A DNA stretch of 42,033 nt from contig SCRM01000012.1 of NCBI GenBank assembly GCA_004298045.1, positions 1 through 42,033 on the forward strand, read 5' to 3'. Both the position numbers and the translations under genes were made by a program. The stretch comes from Rhodanobacter sp. (GTDB taxonomy: Bacteria; Pseudomonadota; Gammaproteobacteria; Xanthomonadales; Rhodanobacteraceae). Under the pieces are notes generated by a model. The model saw only the letters and a list, made by a program, of their open reading frames with translations, searched no databases and was not told the origin of the DNA. Below, one piece after another: positions 7,488-22,917 of the stretch. Numbering within the stretch: the stretch's first letter is position 1; each line of letters starts with the position of its first letter.

Positions 7488-9193
7488 GGGTGCAGTCGCT
7501 TGATGGTGTTGGCAAGGTTGACGTTGTGCGGGTCGAGCTTGCGCACCTGATCGAATACCTGCTCGGCCGCCGCATGATTGCCCTGCTGCCACAGCACTTC
7601 GCCCAGATGCACGCCAATATCGGCCTGTTTGCTGGCTTGCCACGCGCCGCGCAGGGTTTGCGCCGCCTGGGCAAGGTCGCCCATGCGGTATTGCAACCAG
7701 CCCCACGAGTCGGCAATGGAGGGATCGTTCGGCCGCGCGGCACGCGCGCGAGTCAGCAGCTGCTCGGCTTCGGGCAGGTCGCGGTTGGCGTCGGCCAGGG
7801 TAAAGCCGAGCGCATTGCTGGCGTCGACGTCGTCCGGCTTCTGCTTGAGGATGGCGCGGAAATCGCGTACTGCGTTGTCCACCTGACCGGCTTCGGCGTA
7901 GGCCAGCCCGCGCCCGTACAGCAGCCCGGAGTTGTTCGGCACCACTTGCAGTGCGCGGGTGAACGCGGTGATCGCCTGCACGTAGTTGCCTTCGCGCAGA
8001 TACAGCTCGGCATCCAGCTGCCACGCCTGGCGCAGCTGGTCGGGCTGATCGAGGTAATCCAGCTGCAACTGGCCCAGCAGCTCGTGCGCCGCCGCGCCGC
8101 GGCCTTGCGCCTGCAGCAGCACCGCGCTGCGCAGATCGGCGTCGAACGCGTGCGGATCGTCGTCATCGACCTGTCCGTACCAGCTGAGCGCCTCGCTGCC
8201 ACGGTGCAGCATTTCCGCGAGCTGGCCGAGCAGGTAGGCGCTGTGCTCGCGCACGCCGGCCGGCGCCTGCTGTACTTGCCGATACAGCGCGGTCAGCGCC
8301 TTGGTGTCGTTGCGCCGTGCCGCCAGCGCGGCGCGCAGGCGGTAGGTACCGACATCCTGCGGACCGTGGTCGAGCAACTTTTCGGCTGCCGCATAGTCGC
8401 CGGCCTCGCTCAGCATGCCAGCGTAGACCAGGCGCAGATGCACGTCGTTCGGTGACCGCGCGATCGCCTGCTTCAGCAGTTTCCGCGCGCCCGGCACGTT
8501 GCCGTTGTGGGCCTGCATGCGCGCGGCCCACGCATACACCTCACCGTTGTGCGGAAAGCGTGCCAGCGCCGCGTCCGCCAGATGCTGCGCCCACGCATGG
8601 CGGCCCAGCTTGTCGGCCAGCTCGCTCATCGCCAGCCACGCCTGCGGATCGGGCGGCAGGCGCTGCGGCGTCGCCAATTGCTCCAGCAGTTGCCCGGCCT
8701 GGGCCTGGTCGCGCGCGCCCACCAGCACGCGCGCAAACGAGCGCCACGCATCCTTGTCGCGGGTTTCGGTGAGCAGTTTCAACTGCCGCCGCGCCTCGGC
8801 GGTGTCGCCGCGGTCGAGCGCAAGCTGTGCGCGCGCCTGCGCCATCGCCGCCGGCTTGCCGCCCAGCGCCTGCCAGCGGTCGAGCGCGCGGGTGGCGGCC
8901 GCGTCGTCGTGGGTTGCAATGGCCAACAGCGCCGCACGCTCGGCCACCACGGGGTCGCTGCTGAGCGCCATCGCGCGGTCGTAGTGGCCGGAGGCCACCG
9001 CAAGATCGCTGCGTCCAAGCGCCATTTCGCCCGCCATGAGCTGCGCCAGCAGGTCGTGTTCGGCATCTGGCGTCGCCACCGTCATGCGCGCCATCGGCTG
9101 CGCCGGTGCCGGCGGACGCGTCGGCTTGGGCGGCAACGGCGCGCAACCGGCCAGCCCGAGCATCAACGCCGCCACTGCCGTAAAATGCCGCAT
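7484..9193 (-). CDS. TPR-repeat outer-membrane lipoprotein
   Basis: A 569-residue protein with signal MRHFTAVAALMLGLAGC (lipobox LAGC, Cys17). A Pro-rich linker PPKPTRPPAPAQP follows, and the rest is tetratricopeptide repeats (for example LLYGRGLAYAEAGQVDNAVRDFRAIL and DSWGWLQYRMGDLAQAAQTL). TPR lipoproteins of this kind are commonly encoded just before lolB in Xanthomonadales; their partner is not established here. The ATG at 9193 is chosen over an upstream in-frame start because it begins the signal peptide. It is divergent from hemA across 153 bases and translationally coupled to lolB. Confidence 0.88.
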   Translation of the reverse strand: MRHFTAVAALMLGLAGCAPLPPKPTRPPAPAQPMARMTVATPDAEHDLLAQLMAGEMALGRSDLAVASGHYDRAMALSSDPVVAERAALLAIATHDDAAATRALDRWQALGGKPAAMAQARAQLALDRGDTAEARRQLKLLTETRDKDAWRSFARVLVGARDQAQAGQLLEQLATPQRLPPDPQAWLAMSELADKLGRHAWAQHLADAALARFPHNGEVYAWAARMQAHNGNVPGARKLLKQAIARSPNDVHLRLVYAGMLSEAGDYAAAEKLLDHGPQDVGTYRLRAALAARRNDTKALTALYRQVQQAPAGVREHSAYLLGQLAEMLHRGSEALSWYGQVDDDDPHAFDADLRSAVLLQAQGRGAAAHELLGQLQLDYLDQPDQLRQAWQLDAELYLREGNYVQAITAFTRALQVVPNNSGLLYGRGLAYAEAGQVDNAVRDFRAILKQKPDDVDASNALGFTLADANRDLPEAEQLLTRARAARPNDPSIADSWGWLQYRMGDLAQAAQTLRGAWQASKQADIGVHLGEVLWQQGNHAAAEQVFDQVRKLDPHNVNLANTIKRLHP

Positions 9194-9346
9194 TGGCTTG
9201 TCATCGCAACGCGCGTTTCGCACACTGACCACTTGTTTGTCCGCCGTCCGTCTGTCCGTTGCGCCATGTCCGGGTGGCTACCCAAGGCGCCGCGGCGACA
9301 AGCTTAGCCTACGCTGCCAGACACACGCCGGAATCTTCGTTACGCC

Positions 9347-10615
9347 ATGCCGCTGATCGCCCTCGGGCTCAACCACCTCACTGCACCGATCGGTCTGCGC
9401 GAACAGGTGGCGTTCGACGCGGAGGCAACGCCGTTGGCGCTGCACGAGCTGCAGCACGAACCCGGCGTGGAAGAAGCCTTGATCCTGTCCACCTGCAACC
9501 GCACCGAGCTCTACGTGAGCGTGGCCGCCGGTGCCGAGGCGCTGCCGCGGGAGTGGCTGGGTCGCCAGCATCACCTGACCCCCGGCAAGCTCGACGAGTT
9601 CCTGTACCGCCACGACGAGCAGGAAGCCGCGCGCCATCTGTTTCGCGTCGCCACCGGACTGGACTCGATGGTGCTCGGCGAGCCGCAGATCCTCGGCCAG
9701 GTCAAGGACGCCTACCAGCTTGCGCGCGAGGCGCACACGCTCAAGGCGCCGCTGGATCGCCTGTTGCAGCACACCTTTGCGGTGGCCAAGCGGGTGCGCA
9801 CGGAAACCCAGGTGGGTGCGCACACGGTGTCGATCGCGTTCACTGCGGTGCGCCTTGCCGAGCAGGTGTTTGCCGACCTGCACGAAGCCTGCGTGCTGCT
9901 GATCGGCGCCGGCGACACCATCGAGCTGGCGGCGCAGCACTTGGCCGACCGCAAGGTGCGCCGGCTGATCGTCGCCAACCGCACGCTGGAACACGCGCAG
10001 GATCTCGCCGGCCGCTACGGCGGCTACGCGATCGCGCTGGCCGACCTGCCGCAGCACCTGCCCGAGGCCGACGTGGTGATTTCCTCCACCGCCTCGCGGC
10101 TGCCGCTGGTCACCCGACCAATGATGGAGCGCGTGATCGCCACGCGACGCCGCAAGCCGGTGTTCATGGTGGACATCGCCGTGCCGCGCGACATCGAGCC
10201 GGCGGTGGGCGAGCTGCCGGACGTCTATCTCTACGGCATCGACGACCTGCAGCAGGTGATCGACGACAACCGCCGCTCGCGCGCCGCCGCCGCGCGCGAA
10301 GCCGAGGCCATCATCAACCTGCAGGTGGACCGCTACATGGCCTGGCGCCACGCGCTCGGCCTGCACAACCCGCTGGTGGCCATGCGCCAGCATGCCGAAA
10401 ACCAGCGCGACGAAGTGCTGGAAAAGGCACGTACCCTGCTGGCCCACGGCAAGACGCCGGAGGAGGCGCTGGCCTTCCTCGCCCACACGTTGACCAACAA
10501 GCTGCTGCACGAACCCAGCGCCCACTTGCGCGAGGCGGCACTGTCCGGGGATCTCGACCTGCTGCACTCGGCCGGGCGGCTGTACGGACTGGACGAGCAC
10601 AAGCCCGAACCCTAG
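9347..10615 (+). CDS. hemA: Glutamyl-tRNA reductase
   Basis: A 422-residue protein catalysing the first step of C5-pathway tetrapyrrole synthesis, reducing glutamyl-tRNA to glutamate-1-semialdehyde with NADPH. The catalytic Cys50 sits in [11 protein letters not shown]; the NADPH site is [16 protein letters not shown], and the C-terminal helical dimerisation domain ends [16 protein letters not shown]. The length is typical. prfA follows 71 bases later, the usual hemA-prfA pairing. It is divergent from the TPR lipoprotein; a -10-like TACGCT lies about 37 bases before the start. Confidence 0.97.
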   Translation: MPLIALGLNHLTAPIGLREQVAFDAEATPLALHELQHEPGVEEALILSTCNRTELYVSVAAGAEALPREWLGRQHHLTPGKLDEFLYRHDEQEAARHLFRVATGLDSMVLGEPQILGQVKDAYQLAREAHTLKAPLDRLLQHTFAVAKRVRTETQVGAHTVSIAFTAVRLAEQVFADLHEACVLLIGAGDTIELAAQHLADRKVRRLIVANRTLEHAQDLAGRYGGYAIALADLPQHLPEADVVISSTASRLPLVTRPMMERVIATRRRKPVFMVDIAVPRDIEPAVGELPDVYLYGIDDLQQVIDDNRRSRAAAAREAEAIINLQVDRYMAWRHALGLHNPLVAMRQHAENQRDEVLEKARTLLAHGKTPEEALAFLAHTLTNKLLHEPSAHLREAALSGDLDLLHSAGRLYGLDEHKPEP

Positions 10616-10686
10616 CGGTGCGATGTGCCTTGCCGCCGGCGCGCGCTGCGCATCGGTGCCCTTCCCCATCACCGCTGCCGCCACGC

Positions 10687-11766
10687 ATGACCCCATCCAT
10701 CCGCCGCAAACTCGAAACCCTCGCCGAGCGCCACGAAGAGCTTGGCCTGCTGCTGGCGCAGCCGGACGTGCTGGCCGATGCCGCGCGCTTTCGCGAGCTG
10801 TCGCGCGAATATGCGCAGCTGGAACCGCTGGTGGCGGCGCTGCACGAACACACCGCAGCGCAGCGTGAGCTTGCCGAAGCGCGCGCGCTGCTGGACGACG
10901 CCGACCTCGGTGCGCTGGCAGCGGACGACGTCGCCCGCTGCGAGGCGCGGCTGGCCGAGCTCGACGGCGAGCTGCAAGTGCTGCTGCTGCCGAAAGACCC
11001 GCGCGACGAGGCCAACCTGTATCTCGAAGTGCGCGCTGGCACCGGCGGCGACGAGGCCGCGCTGTTTGCCGGCGACCTGCTGCGCATGTACCTGCGCTAC
11101 GCCGAGCGTCGGCATTGGCAGGTGGAAGTGCTGAGCGAGCACGTGGGCGAAAAAGGCGGCTGCAAGGAGGCGGTGGTGCGCATTGAGGGCCGCGGCGCGT
11201 ATTCGCGGCTCAAGTTCGAGTCCGGCACGCACCGTGTGCAGCGGGTGCCGGAAACCGAGTCGCAGGGGCGCATCCATACCTCGGCCGCCACGGTGGCGAT
11301 CCTGCCCGAGCTGGACGAGATCGACACCATCGAACTGAACCCGGTCGACCTGCGCATCGACACGTACCGGTCTTCCGGCGCCGGCGGCCAGCACGTCAAC
11401 AAGACCGACTCCGCCATCCGCATCACCCACCTGCCGACCGGCACCGTGGTCGAGTGCCAGGACGAGCGCAGCCAGCACAAGAACAAGGCACGTGCCATGA
11501 GCCTGCTGAAGGCGCGCCTGCTCGACGCGGCACAATCGCAGCAGGCCGCCGTGCAGGCGCAGGAGCGGCGCCTGCAAGTCGGCTCCGGCGACCGCAGCCA
11601 GCGCATCCGCACCTACAACTTCCCGCAGGGACGGATCACCGACCACCGCATCAACCTTACGTTGTATCGCCTACCCGAAATACTCGGCGGCGATCTGGAC
11701 GAGCTGATCGACGCCCTGACGCGCGAGCATCAGGCCGACGAACTGAAGGCGCTGTCCGGATCATGA
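10687..11766 (+). CDS. prfA: Peptide chain release factor 1
   Basis: A 359-residue class I release factor reading UAA and UAG. The GGQ motif that triggers peptidyl-tRNA hydrolysis is at residues 233-235 ([17 protein letters not shown]), the same position as in E. coli RF1. The PxT codon-recognition motif appears as PET in [14 protein letters not shown]. The open frame runs far upstream through hemA, but the ATG at 10687 matches the family N-terminus ([19 protein letters not shown]). Its stop overlaps the start of the OGT-like gene (ATGA); prmC, a common neighbour elsewhere, is not here. Confidence 0.97.
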   Translation: MTPSIRRKLETLAERHEELGLLLAQPDVLADAARFRELSREYAQLEPLVAALHEHTAAQRELAEARALLDDADLGALAADDVARCEARLAELDGELQVLLLPKDPRDEANLYLEVRAGTGGDEAALFAGDLLRMYLRYAERRHWQVEVLSEHVGEKGGCKEAVVRIEGRGAYSRLKFESGTHRVQRVPETESQGRIHTSAATVAILPELDEIDTIELNPVDLRIDTYRSSGAGGQHVNKTDSAIRITHLPTGTVVECQDERSQHKNKARAMSLLKARLLDAAQSQQAAVQAQERRLQVGSGDRSQRIRTYNFPQGRITDHRINLTLYRLPEILGGDLDELIDALTREHQADELKALSGS

Positions 11767-13883
11767 GCGACCTCACCGCACGCGAGCTGGCCGCCGCGCT
11801 CGAGCGTCTGGCGGAGCTGCTCGAACACGGCGCCAACGCGGCGGCGGAAACCCTCGCCGCGCACACGCGCGAACGCTTCCCGCACGAGCCGGAGCCGATC
11901 CGCCTGCACGCTCTGGCGCTGCTGCAATCAGGCCAGCGCGAACAGGCCCGGCAGGCGCTGCAGCACGCGGCACAAGTGGCCCCGCAGCACATCGCGACCC
12001 AGTGCAACCTCGCCACGCTCGAACTTGAAGACGGCGACCCCAATGCCGCCATTGTGCGTCTGCGCACTGCGTTGCGCCGGGCGCCCGGCCACCCCGACAT
12101 CCTCAACGCCCTGGGCACGGCGCTGATGGCGGCGGCACGCCACGCCCAGGCGCGCGAAGCCTTTGCCATGGCCACCCACGGCGCACCGACGCACGCCGGC
12201 GTGCGCCTGAACCTCGCCGCGGCCGAGCTGGAACTCGGCCACGCTGCGCAGGCGGAAATCCACGCGCGGGAGGCCTTGCAACTGGTGCCGGAGTTGCCTG
12301 CTGCACACGCACTGCTCGGTCACGCGCTGCGCGCACAGCACCGCACCGCCGAAGCCGCACGCGTGTTTCTGGCGGCCGAACAGCGCGAACCGCACAACCC
12401 GGTGCACGCATATGAAGCCGGCCTGGCACTCGACGATGCCGGCGCGCTGGACGCTGCGGCCACGGCGTGGCGACGCGCGCTGCAAGCCGATACCGGGTTT
12501 GCCCCGGCGCTCGGCCAACTGGTCTACGCGCAACGCCGACGTTGCGACTGGCGCGGGCTGGACACGCTCGGCGCGCAGCTGCGCCGAGCGGTGGACAATC
12601 ACCGCGAAGGCATTGGCCCGTTCGCGTTCCTCGCCGAGGACGCCGACGCCGCTGCACACCGCCGCTGCGCCGAAACCTACGCCGGCGTGATCGAACGCCG
12701 CATGGCGCCGCTGCGCACGCAACTGGCGCTGCCCGCGTTGATCCTGGCTGCGGAGGCGCCGATCCGCGTGGGCCTGGTCGCCGACGGCTTCGGCGCGCAT
12801 GCCACCGGGCTGCTGCTGGTGGCGCTGATCGAAGCGCTGGCCACCAGCTCGCTCGACGTCCACCTGTTTGCCACTACGCCGGACGATGGCAGCGCCCTTC
12901 GCCGCCGCCTCGCCCGCGCCGCCACCATGCATGAGCTTGCCAGCATGAACGCCGCGCAGTCGGCGCTGGCGATCCACGCCGCCGGCATCGAGATCCTGTT
13001 CGACCTGAACGGTTACTGCGGCAAGGACAACGCCGAGCTGATGGCGCTGCGCGCCGCACCGGTGCAGGTGAACTACCTCGCCTACCCCGGCACCAGCGGC
13101 GCGCCGTGGATGGACTACCTGCTCGCCGACGCCACCGTTGTGCCGGATGCCATGCGCCCGGCCATCAGCGAAAAGCTGCTGCGCCTGCCGCGCTGCTACC
13201 AGCCCAGCGACACCACCCGCGCCGTCGCCCCCGCGCCATCACGCAGCGCGTCCGGCCTGCCGGAACACGGCACCGTGTTTGCCTGCTTCAATGCCGGCTA
13301 CAAGCTCAACCCCGCCTCGTTCGCGCGCTTTTTGCACGTGCTTGATGGCGTGCCCGACGGCGTGCTGTGGCTGCTTTCCGTCGGTGCCGATGGCGACGAA
13401 CGTCTGCGCCACGCTGCCACCGAACACGGCATCGCGCCGGCGCGCCTGGTGTTCCTGCCGCACCTGCCGCACACCGAATACCTCGCGCGCTACGCGCTGG
13501 CCGACCTGTTCCTGGATACCCTGCCGTACAACGCGCACACCACCGCATCCGACGCGCTGTGGGCCGGCTGCCCGGTGCTCACCCTGCGCGGCGAAACTTT
13601 TGCCGGTCGCGTCGCGGCAAGTCTGCTGGAACACGTCGGCCTGCCGGAGTTGATCGCCGACGACGAAACCGCCTTTGTCGAGAGCGCGATCGAACTCGGG
13701 CAAAACCCGAATGGGCTGGCCACGCTGCATCGCTACCTCGCGCAGCAAGGCCGCCGCAGCGAGCTGTTCGACATGCCGGGTTACGCCCGCGATTTCGAAC
13801 GCGCCGTGCAATGGATCAGCGCGCGCCATCGCGCCGGCCTCGCGCCGCAAGACCACGATGTCGCGCCCGCCATCAGCCGGTGA
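11763..13883 (+). CDS. TPR-containing O-linked GlcNAc transferase-like protein (GT41)
   Basis: A 706-residue protein with about eight TPR-like helical repeats (residues ~1-270) followed by a GT41/SPINDLY-type glycosyltransferase region (~330-690). Catalytic-type features are retained: His346 in [11 protein letters not shown], Lys514 in [10 protein letters not shown], and [24 protein letters not shown] with [13 protein letters not shown]. The eukaryotic relatives glycosylate Ser/Thr of proteins with UDP-GlcNAc, and bacterial members are proposed to modify proteins; donor and targets are unknown here. The start ATG overlaps the prfA stop, so it is translationally coupled. Its 3' end overlaps the convergent acylphosphatase gene by 11 bases. 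Confidence 0.9.
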   Translation: MSDLTARELAAALERLAELLEHGANAAAETLAAHTRERFPHEPEPIRLHALALLQSGQREQARQALQHAAQVAPQHIATQCNLATLELEDGDPNAAIVRLRTALRRAPGHPDILNALGTALMAAARHAQAREAFAMATHGAPTHAGVRLNLAAAELELGHAAQAEIHAREALQLVPELPAAHALLGHALRAQHRTAEAARVFLAAEQREPHNPVHAYEAGLALDDAGALDAAATAWRRALQADTGFAPALGQLVYAQRRRCDWRGLDTLGAQLRRAVDNHREGIGPFAFLAEDADAAAHRRCAETYAGVIERRMAPLRTQLALPALILAAEAPIRVGLVADGFGAHATGLLLVALIEALATSSLDVHLFATTPDDGSALRRRLARAATMHELASMNAAQSALAIHAAGIEILFDLNGYCGKDNAELMALRAAPVQVNYLAYPGTSGAPWMDYLLADATVVPDAMRPAISEKLLRLPRCYQPSDTTRAVAPAPSRSASGLPEHGTVFACFNAGYKLNPASFARFLHVLDGVPDGVLWLLSVGADGDERLRHAATEHGIAPARLVFLPHLPHTEYLARYALADLFLDTLPYNAHTTASDALWAGCPVLTLRGETFAGRVAASLLEHVGLPELIADDETAFVESAIELGQNPNGLATLHRYLAQQGRRSELFDMPGYARDFERAVQWISARHRAGLAPQDHDVAPAISR

Positions 13884-14139
13884 CAAACCCGCTGCGCGCG
13901 GCCTCCGCGATGTCTTCGCGCGCCACCGCCACGACCTTGGCCGCCGGTGGCCCCTGCCACAGCCAGCGTTCGAGCGCGACGAGCGCGGGCGCACTGCCTT
14001 CGGCGATCACCTCGACGCGGCCGTCCGCAAGGTTCGTCGCGCTGCCGGCCAAACCGAGCACACTGGCCTTCTCGCGGGCGCTGGCGCGAAAAAACACCCC
14101 CTGCACGCGGCCGCTGACGAGAAAGCGCGCGGCAGGCAT
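13873..14139 (-). CDS. Acylphosphatase
   Basis: An 88-residue protein, the usual family size, hydrolysing carboxyl-phosphate bonds such as acetyl or carbamoyl phosphate. The signature VSGRVQGVFFRAS carries the phosphate-binding Arg18, and Asn36 in SATNLADGRVEV is the catalytic Asn. The start ATG shares one base with the stop of the TlpA-like gene (TGATG), so it is translated by coupling. It is last in the yihY - thioredoxin - acylphosphatase unit. Confidence 0.93.
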   Translation of the reverse strand: MPAARFLVSGRVQGVFFRASAREKASVLGLAGSATNLADGRVEVIAEGSAPALVALERWLWQGPPAAKVVAVAREDIAEAARSGFVTG

Positions 14140-14618
14140 CAAGGTTTGCCTTTCGCGATGGCGGCATCCAGCATCTTCGCGTCGATCGGACCGAGGAAGT
14201 GGGTGGCGACGGTGCCGTCCGGCGCAATCAGCCAGGTTGTCGGCAAGCCCCGAGGCTCGGCGAAATCCTTGAGCGGCTTGTCCAGCGTGACCTGCGCCAC
14301 CGGATAACGCACCGGGTGTTTGGCGAGAAACGCCTTGATGTCCGCCGGCTCGCTGTCGTCGTAGGCGATGCCGATCGCACGCACATTCGCGTGGCTGCGC
14401 ACGTAGCGCGAGAGGTCCGGCATCTCCTTGATGCACGGCACGCACCAGGTGGCCCAGAAATTGACGATCACCCAGTGCCCGCGCTGCGCGGCAAGGCTGA
14501 AGTGCCCGCCACCGAGCGTCGCCACTTCCAGTGCCGGGTGCGTCGGCATCGCCGCCTGCACCGGGTTGGCAACCGCCAGCGCAAGCAAGCACGCCGTCAG
14601 CCAGTGGAATCGCTTCAT
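14139..14618 (-). CDS. TlpA-like periplasmic thioredoxin
   Basis: A 159-residue exported thiol-disulfide protein. A signal peptide (MKRFHWLTACLLALAVANPVQA) precedes the thioredoxin-fold domain; the active site is WCVPC at residues 58-62 and the cis-Pro is in RGLPTTWLI. Such proteins reduce or resolve disulfides in the periplasm. Two ATGs lie two codons apart; the inner one (14618) is chosen because GGAG is eight bases before it, while it would be only two bases from the outer one (14624). The outer ATG overlaps the yihY stop. Confidence 0.9.
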   Translation of the reverse strand: MKRFHWLTACLLALAVANPVQAAMPTHPALEVATLGGGHFSLAAQRGHWVIVNFWATWCVPCIKEMPDLSRYVRSHANVRAIGIAYDDSEPADIKAFLAKHPVRYPVAQVTLDKPLKDFAEPRGLPTTWLIAPDGTVATHFLGPIDAKMLDAAIAKGKP

Positions 14619-14620
14619 GC

Positions 14621-16903
<2,283 letters not shown>

Positions 16904-16967
16904 TCCACGCGCGCGCCTTCACGCCACGCTGCCTATACTCGCCCCGTTCCCGCAACGGAGGCTCGCC

Positions 16968-18596
16968 ATGGCATTCCTGCAGACCGCGCCGCAACTGGCG
17001 CATCCGTGGCGCGAGGAGCGCGTGTTGCATGCGTGGCTGGATCGCGTGCTGCCGGCGGGGCGTCGCGCAGCGCTGGACGCCGACCTTGATGCGCTCGGCG
17101 ATTACGCACTTCACGCTTGGCAACGTGCGCGCACTATCACTCCGCGCACGCCGGTGCTGACCCAGTGGGACGCGTGGGGGGCACGCGTGGATCGCATCGA
17201 GCTCACGCCGACGTGGCAGGAAGGCGCCGCCATCACGGCCCAGCACGCGGTGCTGGCGGCAGGCCATGAAGCGAGCGAATACGCGCGGCTGGAAGAGTTT
17301 GCCCGGGTATACCTCTACCACGTGGCCAGCGAGTTCTACACCTGCCCGCTGGCAATGACCGACGGTGCGGCAACGGTGCTGAAAGCCTCGGACAATCGCG
17401 AGCTCATGGCACGCGCGCTGCCGCATTTCCTCAGCCGCGACCCGGCGACGCTGTGGCTGAGCGGCCAATGGATGACGGAAACCCACGGCGGCTCGGACGT
17501 CGGCAACACCGAAACCGTTGCACGCAAGAGCGACGACGGCCAGTGGCGCCTGTACGGCCGCAAGTGGTTCAGCTCGGCGGTGGTCGGCGAAGCCGCGCTG
17601 GCCCTCGCGCGACCGGAAGGCGCCGGTGCCGGTTCCGGCACGCTCGCGTTGTTCTACGTGGAAACCATGGACGGTGCGCACCGCCGGCCTGAGCTTTCCA
17701 TCGACCGGTTGAAGGACAAGCTCGGCACGCGCGAGCTGCCCACCGCGGAGATCCATCTGGACGGCCTGCCGGCGTGGCCGGTCGGCGAGCTCGCACACGG
17801 CGTGCGCCAGATTGCGCCGGTACTCAACATCACGCGCACCTGGAACACGATTTGCGCGGTGGCGCACATGGCCCGTGCGATCGAGCTGGCGCGCGACTAC
17901 GCCATGCACCGCGAAACCTTCGCCCGCCCGCTGATCGAGCAGCCGCTGCACGCGCAGACGCTGGCCGACATGCAGGCCGAATTCGAGGGCGCGTTTGCGC
18001 TGGGGTTCGAGGTGGCGCTACTGCTGGGCCGGGTGGAACACGGCACCGCCGCGCCGCACGAAGTGCAGCTTTTGCGCCTGCTGACGCCGCTGGCAAAGCT
18101 GTGGACCGGCAAGCTTGCGGTGCGCATCTGTTCCGAAGCACTCGAATGCTTCGGCGGCCAGGGCTACATCGAAGACACCGGCCTGCCGCAATTGCTGCGC
18201 GACGCACAGGTGTATCCGATCTGGGAAGGCGCCACCAACGTGCTCGCGCTCGATGCGCTGCGCACCCTCGACGGCAGTGCGCTGATGGCGCTGCGCACCG
18301 CCTGCGCGGCGTGGAACAAAGGCGGCGATCCGCGCGCGGCGTTCGCGATCGACGCGGCGCTGGACGCGGCGCAAGCCCACCTCGACGCCGACCGCGCCCG
18401 GCTCGAAGCGGGCGCGCGCGGCATCGCGCTCACGCTGGCGCGCTGCGCGGCGGCGGCCCTGCTCACGCGGCAGGCCACGTGGTCACAGGAGCGTGCCGAC
18501 GCGCGTCCGGCGGCGGCGTTGCGGCGGTTTCTCGGCCACGGCCTGACGCGCCTGGCCGATACCGAGCCGGACGATACCCACCTGCTGCTGGGCTGA
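16968..18596 (+). CDS. AidB-like acyl-CoA dehydrogenase family flavoprotein
   Basis: A 542-residue protein of the acyl-CoA dehydrogenase superfamily, long like AidB. Visible landmarks are [16 protein letters not shown] (flavin contact), a mid beta-domain [58 protein letters not shown] and [14 protein letters not shown] with the Glu at the AidB/ACAD base region. AidB itself is linked to alkylation response; the substrate here is unknown. GGAGG six bases upstream fixes the start, and TATACT 29 bases upstream of the ATG could be a -10 element. Confidence 0.9.
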   Translation: MAFLQTAPQLAHPWREERVLHAWLDRVLPAGRRAALDADLDALGDYALHAWQRARTITPRTPVLTQWDAWGARVDRIELTPTWQEGAAITAQHAVLAAGHEASEYARLEEFARVYLYHVASEFYTCPLAMTDGAATVLKASDNRELMARALPHFLSRDPATLWLSGQWMTETHGGSDVGNTETVARKSDDGQWRLYGRKWFSSAVVGEAALALARPEGAGAGSGTLALFYVETMDGAHRRPELSIDRLKDKLGTRELPTAEIHLDGLPAWPVGELAHGVRQIAPVLNITRTWNTICAVAHMARAIELARDYAMHRETFARPLIEQPLHAQTLADMQAEFEGAFALGFEVALLLGRVEHGTAAPHEVQLLRLLTPLAKLWTGKLAVRICSEALECFGGQGYIEDTGLPQLLRDAQVYPIWEGATNVLALDALRTLDGSALMALRTACAAWNKGGDPRAAFAIDAALDAAQAHLDADRARLEAGARGIALTLARCAAAALLTRQATWSQERADARPAAALRRFLGHGLTRLADTEPDDTHLLLG

Positions 18597-18639
18597 GCGG
18601 CAAAGCCCGCTAAAATGGCGGCCTTACCTTGAGCGGCGC

Positions 18640-19137
18640 ATGACCATGCAACACCTCACCATCGTCACCACCGGCGGCACCATCGACAAGATCTATTTCG
18701 ACGACAAGTCGGACTACAAGATCGGCGCGCCGCAGATCGGCGACATCCTCGGCCAGCTCGGCGTGGCGTTCACTTTCGACGTGATCCCGATCCTGCGCAA
18801 GGACAGCCTGCACATCACCGACGAGGACCGCGCGCTGATCCGCTCCACCATCGAGGCGCAGCCGGCGCGGCACGTGCTGGTCACCCACGGCACCGACACC
18901 ATGGTGGAGACAGCCAAGGTGCTGGCCGGCATTCCCGGCAAGGTGATCGTGCTCACCGGCGCACTGAACCCGGCACGGTTCCAGGGCTCGGACGCGGTGT
19001 TCAACGTGGGCTGCGCCGTGGCCGCGGTGCAGACCCTGGCCGACGGCGTGTACATCACCATGAACGGTCGTGTATGGGACCCGGCGCACGTGCGCAAGAA
19101 CCGTGCGGAAAACCGGTTTGAGGAAGTGCGTGGCTGA
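18640..19137 (+). CDS. One-domain asparaginase-like protein
   Basis: A 165-residue protein covering only the N-terminal domain of type I/II asparaginases. It has both catalytic Thr motifs, TTGGTIDKIY near the start and VTHGTDTMVETAKVL in the middle, but ends at about half the usual ~330 residues. The end looks natural (RVWDPAHVRKNRAENRFEEV) and stand-alone proteins of this form occur in Xanthomonadales. Since full enzymes place the active site at the subunit interface, activity is uncertain. A TAAAAT -10-like box lies 24 bases before the ATG. Confidence 0.88.
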   Translation: MTMQHLTIVTTGGTIDKIYFDDKSDYKIGAPQIGDILGQLGVAFTFDVIPILRKDSLHITDEDRALIRSTIEAQPARHVLVTHGTDTMVETAKVLAGIPGKVIVLTGALNPARFQGSDAVFNVGCAVAAVQTLADGVYITMNGRVWDPAHVRKNRAENRFEEVRG

Positions 19138-19332
19138 GGCCCGCGGAAACGCCTTGAAAAAGCGTACTTGAGAGCTGGGTCTGCGTGAGGCTGGCGCCCA
19201 CCCCTGCCACGCCTACCCGAACATTCTGGGATGGTTCCACGCCGGATCGAACGCCGGGCTGATCACGCCCTCGACGAAGGCCTGGATCATGTCCCACCTG
19301 GCCGTGGGCATTGTCCATTCGGGCGCCCCCAT
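19138..19332. other. Unexplained spacer after the asparaginase-like gene
   Basis: About 195 bases with no gene I can support. Reverse-strand codons from 19419 to 19213 are open without a stop, but the product matches nothing I recognise and has no ribosome site. Confidence 0.4.
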
Positions 19333-19368
19333 GACCAAGAACCCCGGCCAAGGCCGGGGTTCTTGGTC
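19333..19368. terminator. Bidirectional terminator-like hairpin between convergent genes
   Basis: A perfect 17-bp stem (GACCAAGAACCCCGGCC and its complement) with a 2-base AA spacer lies between the asparaginase-like gene (plus) and the M4 protease (minus), which converge. No long T-run follows on either side, but the placement and strength fit transcript ending for both genes. Confidence 0.7.
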
Positions 19369-19418
19369 GCAAGTGCCGGACACGGCGCCGGTTGCCCCGC
19401 GCCGTGCCGGTATCGCCA

Positions 19419-22182
<2,764 letters not shown>

Positions 22183-22202
22183 GCGCCCGCAAAAGCGGGC
22201 GC
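22183..22202 (-). terminator. Intrinsic terminator-like hairpin after sufT
   Basis: The stem GCGCCCGC/GCGGGCGC closes a 4-base loop, followed on the reverse strand by TTGTCGTT. It lies about 30 bases past the sufT stop codon. Confidence 0.65.
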
Positions 22203-22233
22203 AAGGCAATGGCCGCAGCGAACGAAGCTACAG

Positions 22234-22791
22234 CTACAGCATGCCGGTTTCGAGCTTGGCCTCTTCCGACATCATGGTGTGGTTCCACGGCGGGTCGAAC
22301 ACGAGGTCGACGTCGGCCTCGGCCACGGTCGGGATCATCAGGAGTTTGGTGCGCGCATCGTCGACCAGGATGTCGCCCATGCCGCAGCCCGGCGCGGTCA
22401 GCGTGAGCTTGACGTAGACCCGGCGCTGCCCGTCGTCGCGTTTTTCGAGGCTCATGTCGTAGACCAGGCCGAGGTCGACCACGTTCACCGGGATCTCGGG
22501 GTCGAACACGCCGTGCAGCTGCTGCCAGCACAGTTTTTCGACGTCGGCGTTGGTGGCGTTTTCCGGCACCGTCAGCGGGGCGGGCTTCTCCTTGCCCAGC
22601 GCATCGGCGTCGTCACCGGCGATGCGGAACAGGTTGCCGTCCACATACACCGTGAAGCTGCCGCCGAGCGCTTGCGTGATGTAACCGATCTGGCCGGCCG
22701 GCAGCGTCACCTCTTCACCCTGCGGCACCATCACCGCATCGCAGTCGCGCGAAAAGGTTACCGGTTCGCTGCTCAGCGCAAATCCACTCAT
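22234..22791 (-). CDS. sufT: Putative Fe-S cluster assembly protein SufT
   Basis: A 185-residue protein. The N-terminal ~75 residues (AVMVPQGEEVTLPAGQIGYITQALGG) form the SufT-specific domain. The C-terminal ~100 residues form a DUF59/MIP18 domain with FDPEIPVNVVDLGLVYDM and the Cys-containing APGCGMGDILVDDAR. SufT proteins assist Fe-S cluster maturation. It is not next to a suf operon in this window. The ATG at 22791 fits the family start. It is divergent from the small membrane protein gene. Confidence 0.92.
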   Translation of the reverse strand: MSGFALSSEPVTFSRDCDAVMVPQGEEVTLPAGQIGYITQALGGSFTVYVDGNLFRIAGDDADALGKEKPAPLTVPENATNADVEKLCWQQLHGVFDPEIPVNVVDLGLVYDMSLEKRDDGQRRVYVKLTLTAPGCGMGDILVDDARTKLLMIPTVAEADVDLVFDPPWNHTMMSEEAKLETGML

Positions 22792-22917
22792 GCCACATCA
22801 CCTTTTGTCGAAGACCCATGCCGCACGTCGCGTACAGCAGGTCGATTATGTCGCAGCGCGTCGCCGCCTGCCTGTCCCAGATCAGGCGCCACCCCGGGGG
22901 GCCGGTGCAATGCGGTT

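Noticed and set aside
9259-11766. 835-codon frame appearing to extend prfA upstream
   Set aside because: The N-terminal 476 codons are out-of-frame hemA sequence; RF1 homology begins at the ATG at 10687.
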